Shown here: positions 7,308 to 15,360 of the stretch, one piece after another | Layout of the letters: each line of letters opens with the position of its first letter | How positions within the stretch are numbered: position 1 is the first letter of the stretch | Origin: Prosthecobacter vanneervenii | GTDB taxonomy: Bacteria; Verrucomicrobiota; Verrucomicrobiia; Verrucomicrobiales; Verrucomicrobiaceae | Length of the DNA stretch: 64,000 bases | Direction: 5' to 3' | NCBI RefSeq assembly: GCF_014203095.1 | Contig: NZ_JACHIG010000011.1 | Location: 62,001 to 126,000, forward strand | Position numbers and translations under genes: made by a program | Notes under the pieces: model-generated | Told to the model about the DNA's origin: nothing | What the model saw: the letters and a program-made list of their open reading frames with translations, nothing else | Databases searched by the model: none

Positions 7308-7907
7308 ATGGAACTCGCCCTTCAATTCGGCATTGAACTGCCTGCAACCCGCACGATACCTCGCTGCGTGACTGATCCTGTGCCCAGCTTTGAGCAGATC
7401 GTGGATGCCCACTATCAGGGGCTCTACCGCTTTGCGCTGAGCATGAGCCGACGCGAGGCGACGGCGCAGGACCTTGTGCAGCAGACCTTTTTGCAATGGG
7501 CAAAGAAGGGGCATACCCTCAGAGATGCCTCCAAGGTGAAGACCTGGCTCTTTACCACGATCTACCGTGAGTGGCTGGCCATCGCGCGGCGGGAGAAGAA
7601 GTACGAGGAGGTGGAGTTTGAGCCCGAGGTGCATGGTGCCACGCAGAAGGAGGACGATGGCGAAAACCCTCGTGTGGACAGCGCCACGCTGCAGACCGCG
7701 CTGGAAGAACTGGAACCGAACTACCGTGCTCCGCTGGTGCTTTTTTATCTCAAAGAGCTATCATACCGCGACATCGCCGAGACGCTGGGCGTGCCCATCG
7801 GCACGGTGATGTCCCGACTTTCCCGCGCCAAGGACAGTCTGCGTGCCATTTTGCATCGCCTCGAAAAAAGCACTCCTACCAACATCATCCCCATCACCGC
7901 ATCGTGA
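7308..7907 (+). CDS. ECF-type RNA polymerase sigma factor
   Basis: Up to 199 residues. Region 2 is visible as YQGLYRFALSMSRREATAQD with DLVQQTFLQWAK. Region 4 is ELEPNYRAPLVLFYLKELSY followed by the helix-turn-helix RDIAETLGVPIGTVMSRLSR. The family start is probably GTG at 7368 (VTDPVPSFEQIV...), 60 bases in; neither start has a clear ribosome site. The gene follows doxX by about 60 bases and carries its own promoter-like element identical to that of the precursor gene. It overlaps the next gene by four bases (GTGA), the usual sigma/anti-sigma coupling. Its likely regulon is the bufferin-like operon, perhaps in response to copper or redox stress (inference). Confidence 0.93.
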   Translation: MELALQFGIELPATRTIPRCVTDPVPSFEQIVDAHYQGLYRFALSMSRREATAQDLVQQTFLQWAKKGHTLRDASKVKTWLFTTIYREWLAIARREKKYEEVEFEPEVHGATQKEDDGENPRVDSATLQTALEELEPNYRAPLVLFYLKELSYRDIAETLGVPIGTVMSRLSRAKDSLRAILHRLEKSTPTNIIPITAS

Positions 7908-8629
7908 ACCGCGAAGAAGCCAGACTCGAACTCGACGCCACGACGCTCCGTCCGCAGGATGCGTCGCCGGAGGCGCGTGCGATGGCGGAGAGCGATCCCG
8001 AGCTGGGTGCGTGGCTGGAGAAGCGCACGGCGTTTGATGAACAGGTGGCCGAGGTCTTTGCGGCAACGGTGCCTGCGGGTTTGCGCGAAAGCATTTTGCA
8101 AAATGCGCGGAAGCCTGCGCGACGCCCGATGCGATGGATGATTCCCACCCTGGCTGCGGCGGCTGCTGCTATTGCGCTGGGCTGGACGCTGCTGTGGCCG
8201 GTGGAAAGCAACATGCCTGGATGGCAGGCAGAGTCTCTTGCCGCAGTGACGAAGGTGGAATATGGCGTGTCCAAGGTGCACCTGTCGCGTGACTTTGAGG
8301 CCATCAAAAAGATGCTGGTGGCTGACCAGTCACCTGCGCCTGAGCATCTGCCCGGCAAGGTGGGGGCCATGCCTGTGCTGGCCTGCAAGTGCATCAAGGT
8401 GGCCGGGCGCTCGGCCTCGATCATCTGCTTTGAGATTGAGCCCGGGAAGGAAGCCCACCTGGTGGTGATGAACAATGACGGCATGTCCAACGTGCCGCCG
8501 CAACTGCAGCCACAGTTTAAGTCGTGCAAGAACTGGAACATGGCCAGCTGGAGCGACGGCAAGCAGAGCTTCATTCTGGCCACGAGGGCGGATGAGGCGG
8601 CGCTGAAGAAGCTGTTTGGGCTGGCGTGA
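7904..8629 (+). CDS. Membrane-anchored anti-sigma factor with cysteine-bearing outer domain
   Basis: 241 residues from a GTG start overlapping the sigma stop. Residues 1-75 are cytoplasmic and acidic, with no zinc-finger H-x3-C-x2-C motif. One membrane helix spans about 77-98. The remaining 140 residues lie outside the membrane and contain CKC at 161-163 plus Cys175 and Cys208. Position, topology and overlap identify it as the partner anti-sigma. I do not recognise the outer domain as a named family. The cysteine cluster could bind copper or report thiol oxidation, which would fit control of a metal-buffering operon; this is a hypothesis. Caulobacter-type systems use an unrelated multi-pass NrsF anti-sigma instead. 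Confidence 0.75.
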   Translation: MNREEARLELDATTLRPQDASPEARAMAESDPELGAWLEKRTAFDEQVAEVFAATVPAGLRESILQNARKPARRPMRWMIPTLAAAAAAIALGWTLLWPVESNMPGWQAESLAAVTKVEYGVSKVHLSRDFEAIKKMLVADQSPAPEHLPGKVGAMPVLACKCIKVAGRSASIICFEIEPGKEAHLVVMNNDGMSNVPPQLQPQFKSCKNWNMASWSDGKQSFILATRADEAALKKLFGLA

Positions 8630-8632
8630 GTG

Positions 8633-8923
8633 CTACAACAAGCTACGCCAGTTTCGTGGGTCTCGCTTTTCGTGAACTACGCCAACCACCCACACTGTTT
8701 CTTCAAGAATCCGGTAGATAATTAAATATGGGAATGTCCGCATCAGATAGCGTCGAGTCCGACGCGAAAGCGGCTTGCCGGTGGTCGGATACCGGGACAA
8801 CCATGATGTGGCGGCTTCAAGGCATTGCAGAAAATGGGCCGAAGCTTTTGCTGAGCGCTCCTGGTAGTAAGAGAAAGCTTCCAGCGACTCTGCGCGAGCA
8901 GCATCCGTGAATAGCACCTTCAT
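8633..8923 (-). CDS. ParE/RelE-type toxin
   Basis: 96 residues, basic. The pattern LFTDAARAESLEAFSYYQE, then GKPLSRRTRRYLMRTFPYLI and a C-terminal VVGVVHEKRDPRNW is typical of the ParE/RelE superfamily (plasmid stabilisation protein). ParE toxins act on DNA gyrase and RelE toxins cleave mRNA; the HEKRDP-x-W ending is common in the ParE-like branch. Its ATG overlaps the stop of the upstream antitoxin gene (TCAT on the plus strand, 8920-8923), so the two are translationally coupled. Confidence 0.85.
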   Translation of the reverse strand: MKVLFTDAARAESLEAFSYYQERSAKASAHFLQCLEAATSWLSRYPTTGKPLSRRTRRYLMRTFPYLIIYRILEETVWVVGVVHEKRDPRNWRSLL

Positions 8924-9138
8924 GCACGCGACATGCCTCTGAGCTCGGTCAAAACATCCGATGCAGAATGCAGTTTCATCTCACCGTGCTCGACTGCATC
9001 CACCCGGTCTTCCATCTCGCCAGCAAGTCGAGCTTCCCATGCGGCATCGCATGAGTCGATGATTAGCTCATCCAGCAATGATGCTTGCTCAGTGGCTGGC
9101 AATTGCAGAAATGCCTGACGAAGAACAGATGCGGTCAT
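8920..9138 (-). CDS. Addiction-module antitoxin (TIGR02574-like)
   Basis: 72 residues from the methionine at 9138; a longer form could start at 9171. The sequence FLQLPATEQASLLDELI, then AWEARLAGEMEDRVDAVE and a closing segment with SASDVLTEL, matches the short acidic 'addiction module component' family usually found beside ParE/RelE toxins. It neutralises the toxin and probably represses its own promoter. The pair sits between the anti-sigma gene and a cytochrome c gene. Confidence 0.82.
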   Translation of the reverse strand: MTASVLRQAFLQLPATEQASLLDELIIDSCDAAWEARLAGEMEDRVDAVEHGEMKLHSASDVLTELRGMSRA

Positions 9139-9184
9139 GTGCGATGATAATTCTTCACCAGAAACGAGCAAGAACCAATCTAAG

Positions 9185-9586
9185 CTACGGGATCTCCTTG
9201 AGCCTGAGGTCGGCTTTGCCGATCACGGTGTGGCAGTTCATGCACTGCTGGCGGAGGGAGGAGAAGGCGGCAGTGGAGGCTTTGGCGTCGTGCTTTTGCA
9301 GCGCTGTTTTGAGGGCTGCAAAGGGACCGCTTTCCCAGCCGGTAAGGAGGGGGCGGAGGTCCACCTTGCCACCGGGGCTTTTCTGAGTGGGGGCGCTTTG
9401 GATGGTTTTGGCCACGCTGGAGTGCATGCGTTCGGCCATTTCAAGAGCGGCGTCCCACTGGCCGGACTGCTGCAGGGTGCGTGTGGCCTGCAGTTTGCTT
9501 TGCGCCGCGTGCATGCGGTGCATGTTGATGAAGCTGGCGCATGAGGCCAGGGCGAGCACCGAGGACAGGAGAAAGAAGCGCTTCAT
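9185..9586 (-). CDS. Small cytochrome c lipoprotein
   Basis: 133 residues from the ATG at 9586. The N-terminus is a lipoprotein signal peptide (MKRFFLLSSVLALASC, acylated Cys16). A single heme-binding motif CMNCH lies near the C-terminus (about residues 115-119). The C-terminal position of the heme motif and the helical, methionine-bearing front half resemble cytochrome c-prime/class II types. It probably sits in the periplasm as an electron carrier. It follows the MetE-like gene on the same strand with a short gap. Confidence 0.75.
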   Translation of the reverse strand: MKRFFLLSSVLALASCASFINMHRMHAAQSKLQATRTLQQSGQWDAALEMAERMHSSVAKTIQSAPTQKSPGGKVDLRPLLTGWESGPFAALKTALQKHDAKASTAAFSSLRQQCMNCHTVIGKADLRLKEIP

Positions 9587-9606
9587 AGGCAGGTGAGTGC
9601 ATGCAA

Positions 9607-10605
9607 TCACCGTCCTTCGAACCTGTCACGTCCTTTTGCGAGAGCCGCGATTTTTCGATCAGCCACGCTTCGCTTAAGCATCCAGAAGCCGCAGTCTGGG
9701 TGGATGAACCCAACCCGGCCGGAGCCGAGTTTTTTTTCCGCAGCTTCGATGCGGCGAGCGATTTCATCGGCGGTTTCGATGTGGTTGACCTTGATGTCCA
9801 CGACGCCGAGGCCGACGCCGATTTTTGGGTCTAAGTCTTTGAGGGCGTCCAGGTCGGTGGCGGGCCTATGGGCGAGCTCGAGAACGAGATGGTCGGCACG
9901 CAGGGAATTGAGGAAGGCGATGAGTGCGGCCCATTCTCCTTTTTGGATTGTCTGGCCGCCGTAGTTGCCAAAGCAGAAGTGCACGGCCTTGGTGCCTTTG
10001 ACGGCGTCGAGCACGCGATTGATGCCAGCGGCGGCGATGGGGGCGTCTGAGGGATTGCCGGGGATGTTGGCCTCATCGACTTGCACGCAGTCGCACTGGA
10101 GTTCGGCCGCCTGAGCAGCGAGGGCATCGGCGATGGCCATGTTGAGGGCTGCGAAATCGTGGTAGTGAGTGTCGAGCAGCGTGCGGGCCAGCATGTAGGG
10201 GCTGGTGAGGGTGAACTTGAATGCACCTCCGGCCACTCTGGCTGCACGGGCGCAGTCTTCGGGAAGATTCAAAACGCCTTCGGTGATGGGGCCGCGAACC
10301 ACCGCAGCGGGCTTGCTGCGGAAGGCCATTTCGTTTTTGGTTCGGAATGCGGCGGCGTCCGCACGACCCACGCTGCTGTCGATGCCACCGAGCTTGTGGA
10401 CGAAGTATTCGATCATCCCGTTGGTGTCGGGATGGTTGACATCAAAGCGGTAGAGCTCGCCATCTGTGGGTAGATCAATGCCGGCCTGGCGCTGGGTGTC
10501 GAAGACCACGCGGGTGGCGTCGATGACGGCGGCCTCGCTGGGGAGTGCGCTGAGCCATTCGGGGACAGGATAGGAGCCGACGGTGGTGGTCTGGATGGTA
10601 GGCAT
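9607..10605 (-). CDS. Cobalamin-independent methionine synthase-like protein (MetE C-terminal domain)
   Basis: 332 residues, equal to the C-terminal UROD/MetE-like barrel alone. Zinc-site elements are present: HFCFGN (His and Cys), ELAHR (Glu) and HPDCGFW (Cys). The start TTTVGSYPVPEW and the segment QVDEANI are typical of this stand-alone group. Full MetE transfers a methyl group from methyltetrahydrofolate to homocysteine. Stand-alone C-terminal forms may use another methyl donor, such as methylcobalamin protein or S-methylmethionine, or may serve catabolic roles. The exact substrate is unknown. Confidence 0.85.
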   Translation of the reverse strand: MPTIQTTTVGSYPVPEWLSALPSEAAVIDATRVVFDTQRQAGIDLPTDGELYRFDVNHPDTNGMIEYFVHKLGGIDSSVGRADAAAFRTKNEMAFRSKPAAVVRGPITEGVLNLPEDCARAARVAGGAFKFTLTSPYMLARTLLDTHYHDFAALNMAIADALAAQAAELQCDCVQVDEANIPGNPSDAPIAAAGINRVLDAVKGTKAVHFCFGNYGGQTIQKGEWAALIAFLNSLRADHLVLELAHRPATDLDALKDLDPKIGVGLGVVDIKVNHIETADEIARRIEAAEKKLGSGRVGFIHPDCGFWMLKRSVADRKIAALAKGRDRFEGR

Positions 10606-10689
10606 ACGGCAGCCTAGTCAGCATCGTGATGGCATGGAAGCCACGAGTGCCAAAGTCCAAAGGCAGGCAGGCATCTGACAAGCAGGCGG

Positions 10690-12066
10690 CTACCTGGCGT
10701 TCTTGGGGCCTTTGCCGCGCACGCTCATCTTGAATGGAACACCAGGGGCGTCCCATTCGTCGCGGATGACTTTCTCCAGATAGCGCATGTAGCTTTCGGT
10801 GAGCTTGGAGGCGCGGTTGGCGAAGAGTACGAAGTGCGGGACGGGGATGGCGAAGCCTTCGGCTTCATTCACCTGAGTGGCGTAGAGGAGCTTGAAGCTG
10901 TGGGTGCTTCGGCCGAGAGCGCCGGGAGTGTTTTCGATGGCGTTGGCCAGCAGGCGGTTGAGAGCACCGGTGCTGATGCGGTTCTGAGCGCCGTTGCGCA
11001 CTTTTTCGATCTGCACGAAGAGCTTGCCGATATGGTCCTTGTTCTTGGCGGAGATGGCCACGAGCGGGGCGTAGTTGAGGAAGAAGAACTCGCGGCGCAT
11101 GATCTCGTCCAGATGCTCGATGCGGTCTTTCTGTTTGGCGTCCGGGTGGAAAAGGTCCCACTTGTTCATGACGAGGATGCAGGGCTTGCGCTCTTCAAGG
11201 ATGATCTGGGCGATCTTGCGGTCCTGCATCTTGGCTCCGGCGGCACAGTCGATGACGAGGAGGCAGAGGTCGGCGCGCTTGATGCTCTGGAGGCTGCGGT
11301 CCACGCTGGAGATCTCGACGACGGTGTCGAGATTGGAGCGGCGGCGGATGCCTGCGGTGTCAATGAGCTGGTAGTGCTTGCCGTTGTAGGTGGCCTTGAT
11401 GTCGAGGGCATCGCGGGTGGTGCCGGCGACGTCGCTGACAATGGCACGATCCTGGCCGAGGATGGCGTTTACCAACGAGGATTTGCCGGCATTGGGGCGG
11501 CCGACGATGGCGAGCTTGAGCGGTCGGGAGTTCTGGCGGGCGATGGCCTCCTCGGTTTCGGTGGTTTCCTTGAGATCGAGACGGGTGGAGATGAGGGACA
11601 CCAGATCATCGATGCCGAGACCGTGCGCGGCGCTGACCTCGACGGTGTCTGCGAAACCGAAGCGGGCGAATTCACCGGCATTGAGCTTGCGCTTGGGGGA
11701 GTCGGCCTTGTTGCAGACGAGGATGACGGGCTTGTTGGTGCGGCGCAGCTCGCGGGCGAGGCTCTGGTCGATGGTGGTGATACCATCGACGACGTCCACG
11801 ACGAAGAGGAGCAGGTCGGCCACATCGAGGGCGATGGAGGCCTCCGTCTGGACCTGGTCTGTGAGGACGTCGTCCGTACTGGCGCCGATGCCGCCGGTGT
11901 CCATGATCTCAAACCAAGCCGGGCCGCGGCGGCACTGCGCAACGATGCGGTCCCGAGTCACACCGGCCTGGTCGTGGACGATGGAGATGGTTTTGCCGGC
12001 AAGGCGGTTGAAGAGCGCGGACTTGCCCACATTGGGGCGTCCGACGATGGCGACGGTTTTGAGCAT
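10690..12066 (-). CDS. der: Ribosome-assembly GTPase Der (EngA)
   Basis: 458 residues with two tandem GTPase domains and a C-terminal KH-like domain, an architecture unique to Der. The first G1 motif is GRPNVGKSALFN (residues 8-19) with DTGG (G3) and CNKADSP (G4). The second G1 is GRPNAGKSSLVN with DTAGIRRRSN and MNKWDLF. Der is essential for 50S subunit maturation. The gene is followed on the same strand by the MetE-like gene and preceded by pgsA with a 29-base gap. Confidence 0.97.
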   Translation of the reverse strand: MLKTVAIVGRPNVGKSALFNRLAGKTISIVHDQAGVTRDRIVAQCRRGPAWFEIMDTGGIGASTDDVLTDQVQTEASIALDVADLLLFVVDVVDGITTIDQSLARELRRTNKPVILVCNKADSPKRKLNAGEFARFGFADTVEVSAAHGLGIDDLVSLISTRLDLKETTETEEAIARQNSRPLKLAIVGRPNAGKSSLVNAILGQDRAIVSDVAGTTRDALDIKATYNGKHYQLIDTAGIRRRSNLDTVVEISSVDRSLQSIKRADLCLLVIDCAAGAKMQDRKIAQIILEERKPCILVMNKWDLFHPDAKQKDRIEHLDEIMRREFFFLNYAPLVAISAKNKDHIGKLFVQIEKVRNGAQNRISTGALNRLLANAIENTPGALGRSTHSFKLLYATQVNEAEGFAIPVPHFVLFANRASKLTESYMRYLEKVIRDEWDAPGVPFKMSVRGKGPKNAR

Positions 12067-12095
12067 TGCTCAAGGAGCACGGTGAGACCCCCGCG

Positions 12096-12668
12096 TCAAT
12101 CGTGACCCGCAGACTGGAGCTGGCGGTAGCCGTCCACCAGATTGATGATTCCAGAGAGGGCAGTGAAGGAACCCGCGAAGAGAGTAGGCCAGATGAGCCA
12201 TTCAGGCTTGAGATCGAGGAGGATCCACAGAATGGCGGCCATCTGGGCAAAAGTGGCGGTTTTGCCGGTCCAGTGGGTGTGGATCTGCACCTTTCCGGCA
12301 AAGTGGTCGATGATGAAGGCACCGCCGATGGAGAGGAGATCGCGCCCGATGACGAGGATGGGGAACCAGAGGGGGAAATGCTGCCGCCAGGCGGTGAAGC
12401 TGAGCAGGATGATGGCGGCGAGCATGAGAAGCTTGTCCGCGAGGGGGTCCATGATGGCCCCGAAGCGGGTGCGCTGATTGAACCGGCGGGCGATCCAGCC
12501 ATCCAAGGCGTCGCTGATGGAGGCGATACCAAAGACCGCCGCAGCCCAGCGGCGCAGGGCCTCATCCGGGTGTTCGCTGCGGGCGCTGTCGCCGTAGTAG
12601 ATGACCAGCCCGATGAAGACGGGGATCAGCAGGATGCGGAAGACGGTGATCTGATTGGCGAGGTTCAC
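12096..12668 (-). CDS. pgsA: CDP-diacylglycerol--glycerol-3-phosphate 3-phosphatidyltransferase
   Basis: 190 residues, an integral membrane enzyme making phosphatidylglycerophosphate. The CDP-alcohol phosphotransferase signature D-x3-DG-x2-AR-x8-G-x3-D-x3-D is present as SDALDGWIARRFNQ followed by GAIMDPLADKL. The N-terminus NLANQITVFRILLIPVFIGL is typical of PgsA. Four to five membrane helices are apparent. It is probably co-transcribed with der downstream. Confidence 0.93.
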   Translation of the reverse strand: MNLANQITVFRILLIPVFIGLVIYYGDSARSEHPDEALRRWAAAVFGIASISDALDGWIARRFNQRTRFGAIMDPLADKLLMLAAIILLSFTAWRQHFPLWFPILVIGRDLLSIGGAFIIDHFAGKVQIHTHWTGKTATFAQMAAILWILLDLKPEWLIWPTLFAGSFTALSGIINLVDGYRQLQSAGHD

Positions 12669-12680
12669 TCTTCCTCAGTG

Positions 12681-12732
12681 TAAAGTTTCGGGGCTAAAGT
12701 TCAAAGTTTGAATCACACGGCTTGAAACTTTA
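12681..12732. promoter_or_regulatory. Divergent promoter region with palindromes (pgsA / aat)
   Basis: This AT-richer 88-base space separates the divergent pgsA and aat starts. TAAAGTTTC at 12681-12689 is mirrored by GAAACTTTA at 12724-12732. Between them TTCAAA-G-TTTGAA forms a 6-1-6 palindrome at 12700-12712. Such nested symmetry could be an operator, but no regulator can be assigned. Confidence 0.4.
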
Positions 12733-12755
12733 AAGCGGGAACTCAAGACTGGAGC

Positions 12756-13331
12756 ATGCAGCGAATCGAGCCTGTGGACCTCTTAAATGCCTACTGCGAG
12801 GGCGCCTTCCCGATGGGGGAGGAGGACGGGTCCATCTCATGGTACAGGCCCAAGATGCGGGGGATCCTGCCTGTGGCGGATTTTCATGTGCCCAAAAGGT
12901 TTGAGCGCTACCTGAAGCAGCACCCCTTTGAGGTGCGGTGGAACACGGCCTTTGGCGATGTGATCCGCGGATGTGCGGACCGTGAGAGCACGTGGATCAC
13001 GGACACCATCATGGATACTTACGAGGAGCTGCACCGGCTGGGGTTTGCCCATAGCGCGGAGGTCTGGCGGGATGGCAAGCTGCGTGGCGGGGTGTATGGC
13101 GTGAGCATCGGGGGGGCGTTTTTTGGGGAGTCGATGTTCAGCCGCGAGCCGCAGGCGTCCAAGGTGGCGCTGACCTACCTGCAACGACGTCTGCACGAAC
13201 GTGGATTCCTGCTGCATGACACGCAGTGGACCACACCACATCTGGCGATGTTTGGCGGGCATGAGATCCCCTGTGTGCAGTATCTGGAGATGCTGCAGCG
13301 GGCGATCCTGCGGAAAGTGACTTTTATGTGA
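12756..13331 (+). CDS. aat: Leucyl/phenylalanyl-tRNA--protein transferase (short form)
   Basis: 191 residues. Aat adds Leu or Phe to proteins with N-terminal Arg or Lys, marking them for ClpS/ClpAP. Family motifs: GAFPMGEEDGSISWYRPKMR, WITDTIMDTYEELHRLGFAH, GGVYGVSIGGAFFGESMFS, then SKVALTYLQRRL and the closing DTQWTTPHLAMFGG. The protein starts almost at the catalytic domain, lacking about 40 N-terminal residues of the E. coli enzyme (234 residues). The usual DCQ before the last helix is DTQ here. It is convergent with speA (gap of nine bases). Confidence 0.92.
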   Translation: MQRIEPVDLLNAYCEGAFPMGEEDGSISWYRPKMRGILPVADFHVPKRFERYLKQHPFEVRWNTAFGDVIRGCADRESTWITDTIMDTYEELHRLGFAHSAEVWRDGKLRGGVYGVSIGGAFFGESMFSREPQASKVALTYLQRRLHERGFLLHDTQWTTPHLAMFGGHEIPCVQYLEMLQRAILRKVTFM

Positions 13332-13340
13332 GGCTGAGGA

Positions 13341-15278
13341 TCAGCTCTCGAAATACGTGTAGCCGCGCAGGCCGGCCTCGAAGCGCTCCATGATCTCGCG
13401 GCGTTCCGTGGCGGTGATGCGCTTGGAGATGACGGCGCTTTCGGCGAGGTTGCGGAAGCGGGTGAGCATGTCTTTGGGATCATACTCCACGTAGGTGAGC
13501 ACCTCGGAGACGCTGTCTCCTTCGAGCTCGCGGCTGTATTTCACCTTGCCGTTTTCCACGCGGACGCTGACGACATTGGTGTCGCCGAGGAGATTGTGAA
13601 GATCGCCGAGGGTTTCCTGATAGGCACCGACAAGGAAGATGCCGAGCATGTACTCGTGGCCCTTCTCGATCTGCGGATCGTGGAGCGGCAGAGTGGGATT
13701 GATGCCGCTGGAGTGGGCGAATTTGTCGATTTTGCCGTCGCTGTCGCAGGTGATGTCTGAGAGCACGGCGTTGCGGGTGGGCTTCTCCTTCAGGCGGTGG
13801 ATCGGCATGACCGGGAAGATCTGGTCGATGGCCCAAAGGTCAGGCAGGCTCTGGAAGACGCTGAAGTTGCCGTAGTAGAAATCGGTCATGACGGTGTCCA
13901 GACGGTCCATCTGGCTGCCATCATGGCCGCAGCTTTCGAGCATCTTGGACACCCAGGTGAGGATGTCCCAGTAGAGCTCTTCGCCATGGGCGCGTTCGCG
14001 GAGGTTGACCTTGCCGTAGTTGAACTCGCTGCGGAGCTTGTCGCGATAGTAGATGGCGTCGTTGTAGATCTCCTGGAGGCGGTCTCGGGAGGTCTTGGTG
14101 GCATGCTTTTCAGCATCGATGCGGAGTTCGTAAAGATTGCGCAGGAGGGGCGGGGCGTCCTTGTCGAGCTCGAGTTCAGCGACGCTCTTGCGAGGCTCGA
14201 AGCGGTTGATGTCGAGGATGTTGATGATGAGGACGGAGTAATAGGCCACGATGGCGCGGCCGGACTCGGTGATGAGGTCGGGGTGGGGAACACCGGCCTC
14301 AGCCGTCACTTCGGTGATGGCCTCGATGATGTCGGCGCAGTATTCCTTGGTGCCGTAGTTGCTGCTGGCCTCGGTGGCGCCTTTGAGACCATCGTAACTG
14401 ATGGCGAGACCACCGCCGAGATCGAGGATGCCCATGCGCGCGCCTTCCTGGACGAGACCGACGTAAACGCGCGTGGCCTCGGTGACGGCCTGACGGATGG
14501 CGCGGATGTTCGGGATCTGAGAGCCCTGGTGGTAGTGCAGCATGCGCAGACAGTCGAGCATGCCCTTATCCCGCAGATGATCCACCACGTGCATGAGCTG
14601 GGAGATGTTCAGGCCGAAGACGCTGGCGTCGCCGCCGGAGCCGCTCCAGTGGCCGGCGCTTTCAGCGCTGAGGCGGAAGCGGACGCCGAGGGTGGGGCGG
14701 ATGCCCATCTTTTCCGAGCGCTCGAGGATGAGGTCGAGCTCGGTGGGCATTTCGAGCACGAGGATGACCTGCAGGCCCATTTTCTGCGCGTTGAGCGCGA
14801 GGTCGATGAACTCCTCGTCCTTGTAGCCATTGCAGACGATGTAGGCTTCAGGATCGTGCATGTAGCTGAGAGCGGCGATGAGCTCGGGCTTGCTACCGGC
14901 TTCGAGGCCGTAGTGGTACTTGCGGCCATAGCGGGTGATCTCCTCAATCACTTCCTGCTGCTGGTTCACCTTGATGGGGTAAACGCCGCGATAGACGCCT
15001 TGATATTTTCCTTCTTTGATGGCGGAGGCGAAGCCTTCGTTTAGCTCATCGATGCGGCCACGAAGCAGGTCACCAAAGCGAATGAGCAGGGGGAGCTGGG
15101 TGCCGCGCTCGCGCAAACCTTTGACGATGGAGGCCAGGGAGACTGGCTTGATTTTCTTGCCATCCTTGAGATTGACGACGACCTCGCCCGTTTTGGAGAT
15201 GTCGAAATACTCATGACCCCATTCGCGGATGCCATAAAGCTCGGCGCTGTCTTCGGTGGTCCATGCTGGGGTTTTCAT
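13341..15278 (-). CDS. speA: Biosynthetic arginine decarboxylase
   Basis: 645 residues from the ATG at 15278, the usual SpeA length; an upstream in-frame ATG is not supported by homology. This PLP enzyme converts arginine to agmatine for polyamine synthesis. The visible features are YRGVYPIKVNQQQEV with the PLP lysine, LDLGGGLAISYDG, HPDLITESGRAIVAYYSVL, and near the C-terminus the substrate Cys-region ITCDSDGKIDKF. It follows a YwaF-like gene on the same strand by about 80 bases. Confidence 0.96.
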   Translation of the reverse strand: MKTPAWTTEDSAELYGIREWGHEYFDISKTGEVVVNLKDGKKIKPVSLASIVKGLRERGTQLPLLIRFGDLLRGRIDELNEGFASAIKEGKYQGVYRGVYPIKVNQQQEVIEEITRYGRKYHYGLEAGSKPELIAALSYMHDPEAYIVCNGYKDEEFIDLALNAQKMGLQVILVLEMPTELDLILERSEKMGIRPTLGVRFRLSAESAGHWSGSGGDASVFGLNISQLMHVVDHLRDKGMLDCLRMLHYHQGSQIPNIRAIRQAVTEATRVYVGLVQEGARMGILDLGGGLAISYDGLKGATEASSNYGTKEYCADIIEAITEVTAEAGVPHPDLITESGRAIVAYYSVLIINILDINRFEPRKSVAELELDKDAPPLLRNLYELRIDAEKHATKTSRDRLQEIYNDAIYYRDKLRSEFNYGKVNLRERAHGEELYWDILTWVSKMLESCGHDGSQMDRLDTVMTDFYYGNFSVFQSLPDLWAIDQIFPVMPIHRLKEKPTRNAVLSDITCDSDGKIDKFAHSSGINPTLPLHDPQIEKGHEYMLGIFLVGAYQETLGDLHNLLGDTNVVSVRVENGKVKYSRELEGDSVSEVLTYVEYDPKDMLTRFRNLAESAVISKRITATERREIMERFEAGLRGYTYFES

Positions 15279-15360
15279 TTTTCGTAAGCTGGGCTGGGGG
15301 GTGGGAATGGAGGGGCCGCGATTATGGGGGCAAATTTGGAAATGCAAAGCGACATCTCGG

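Noticed and set aside
10834-12105. Long open frame on the plus strand over der
   Set aside because: Antisense shadow of der; composition is unlike a protein and no motif is present.
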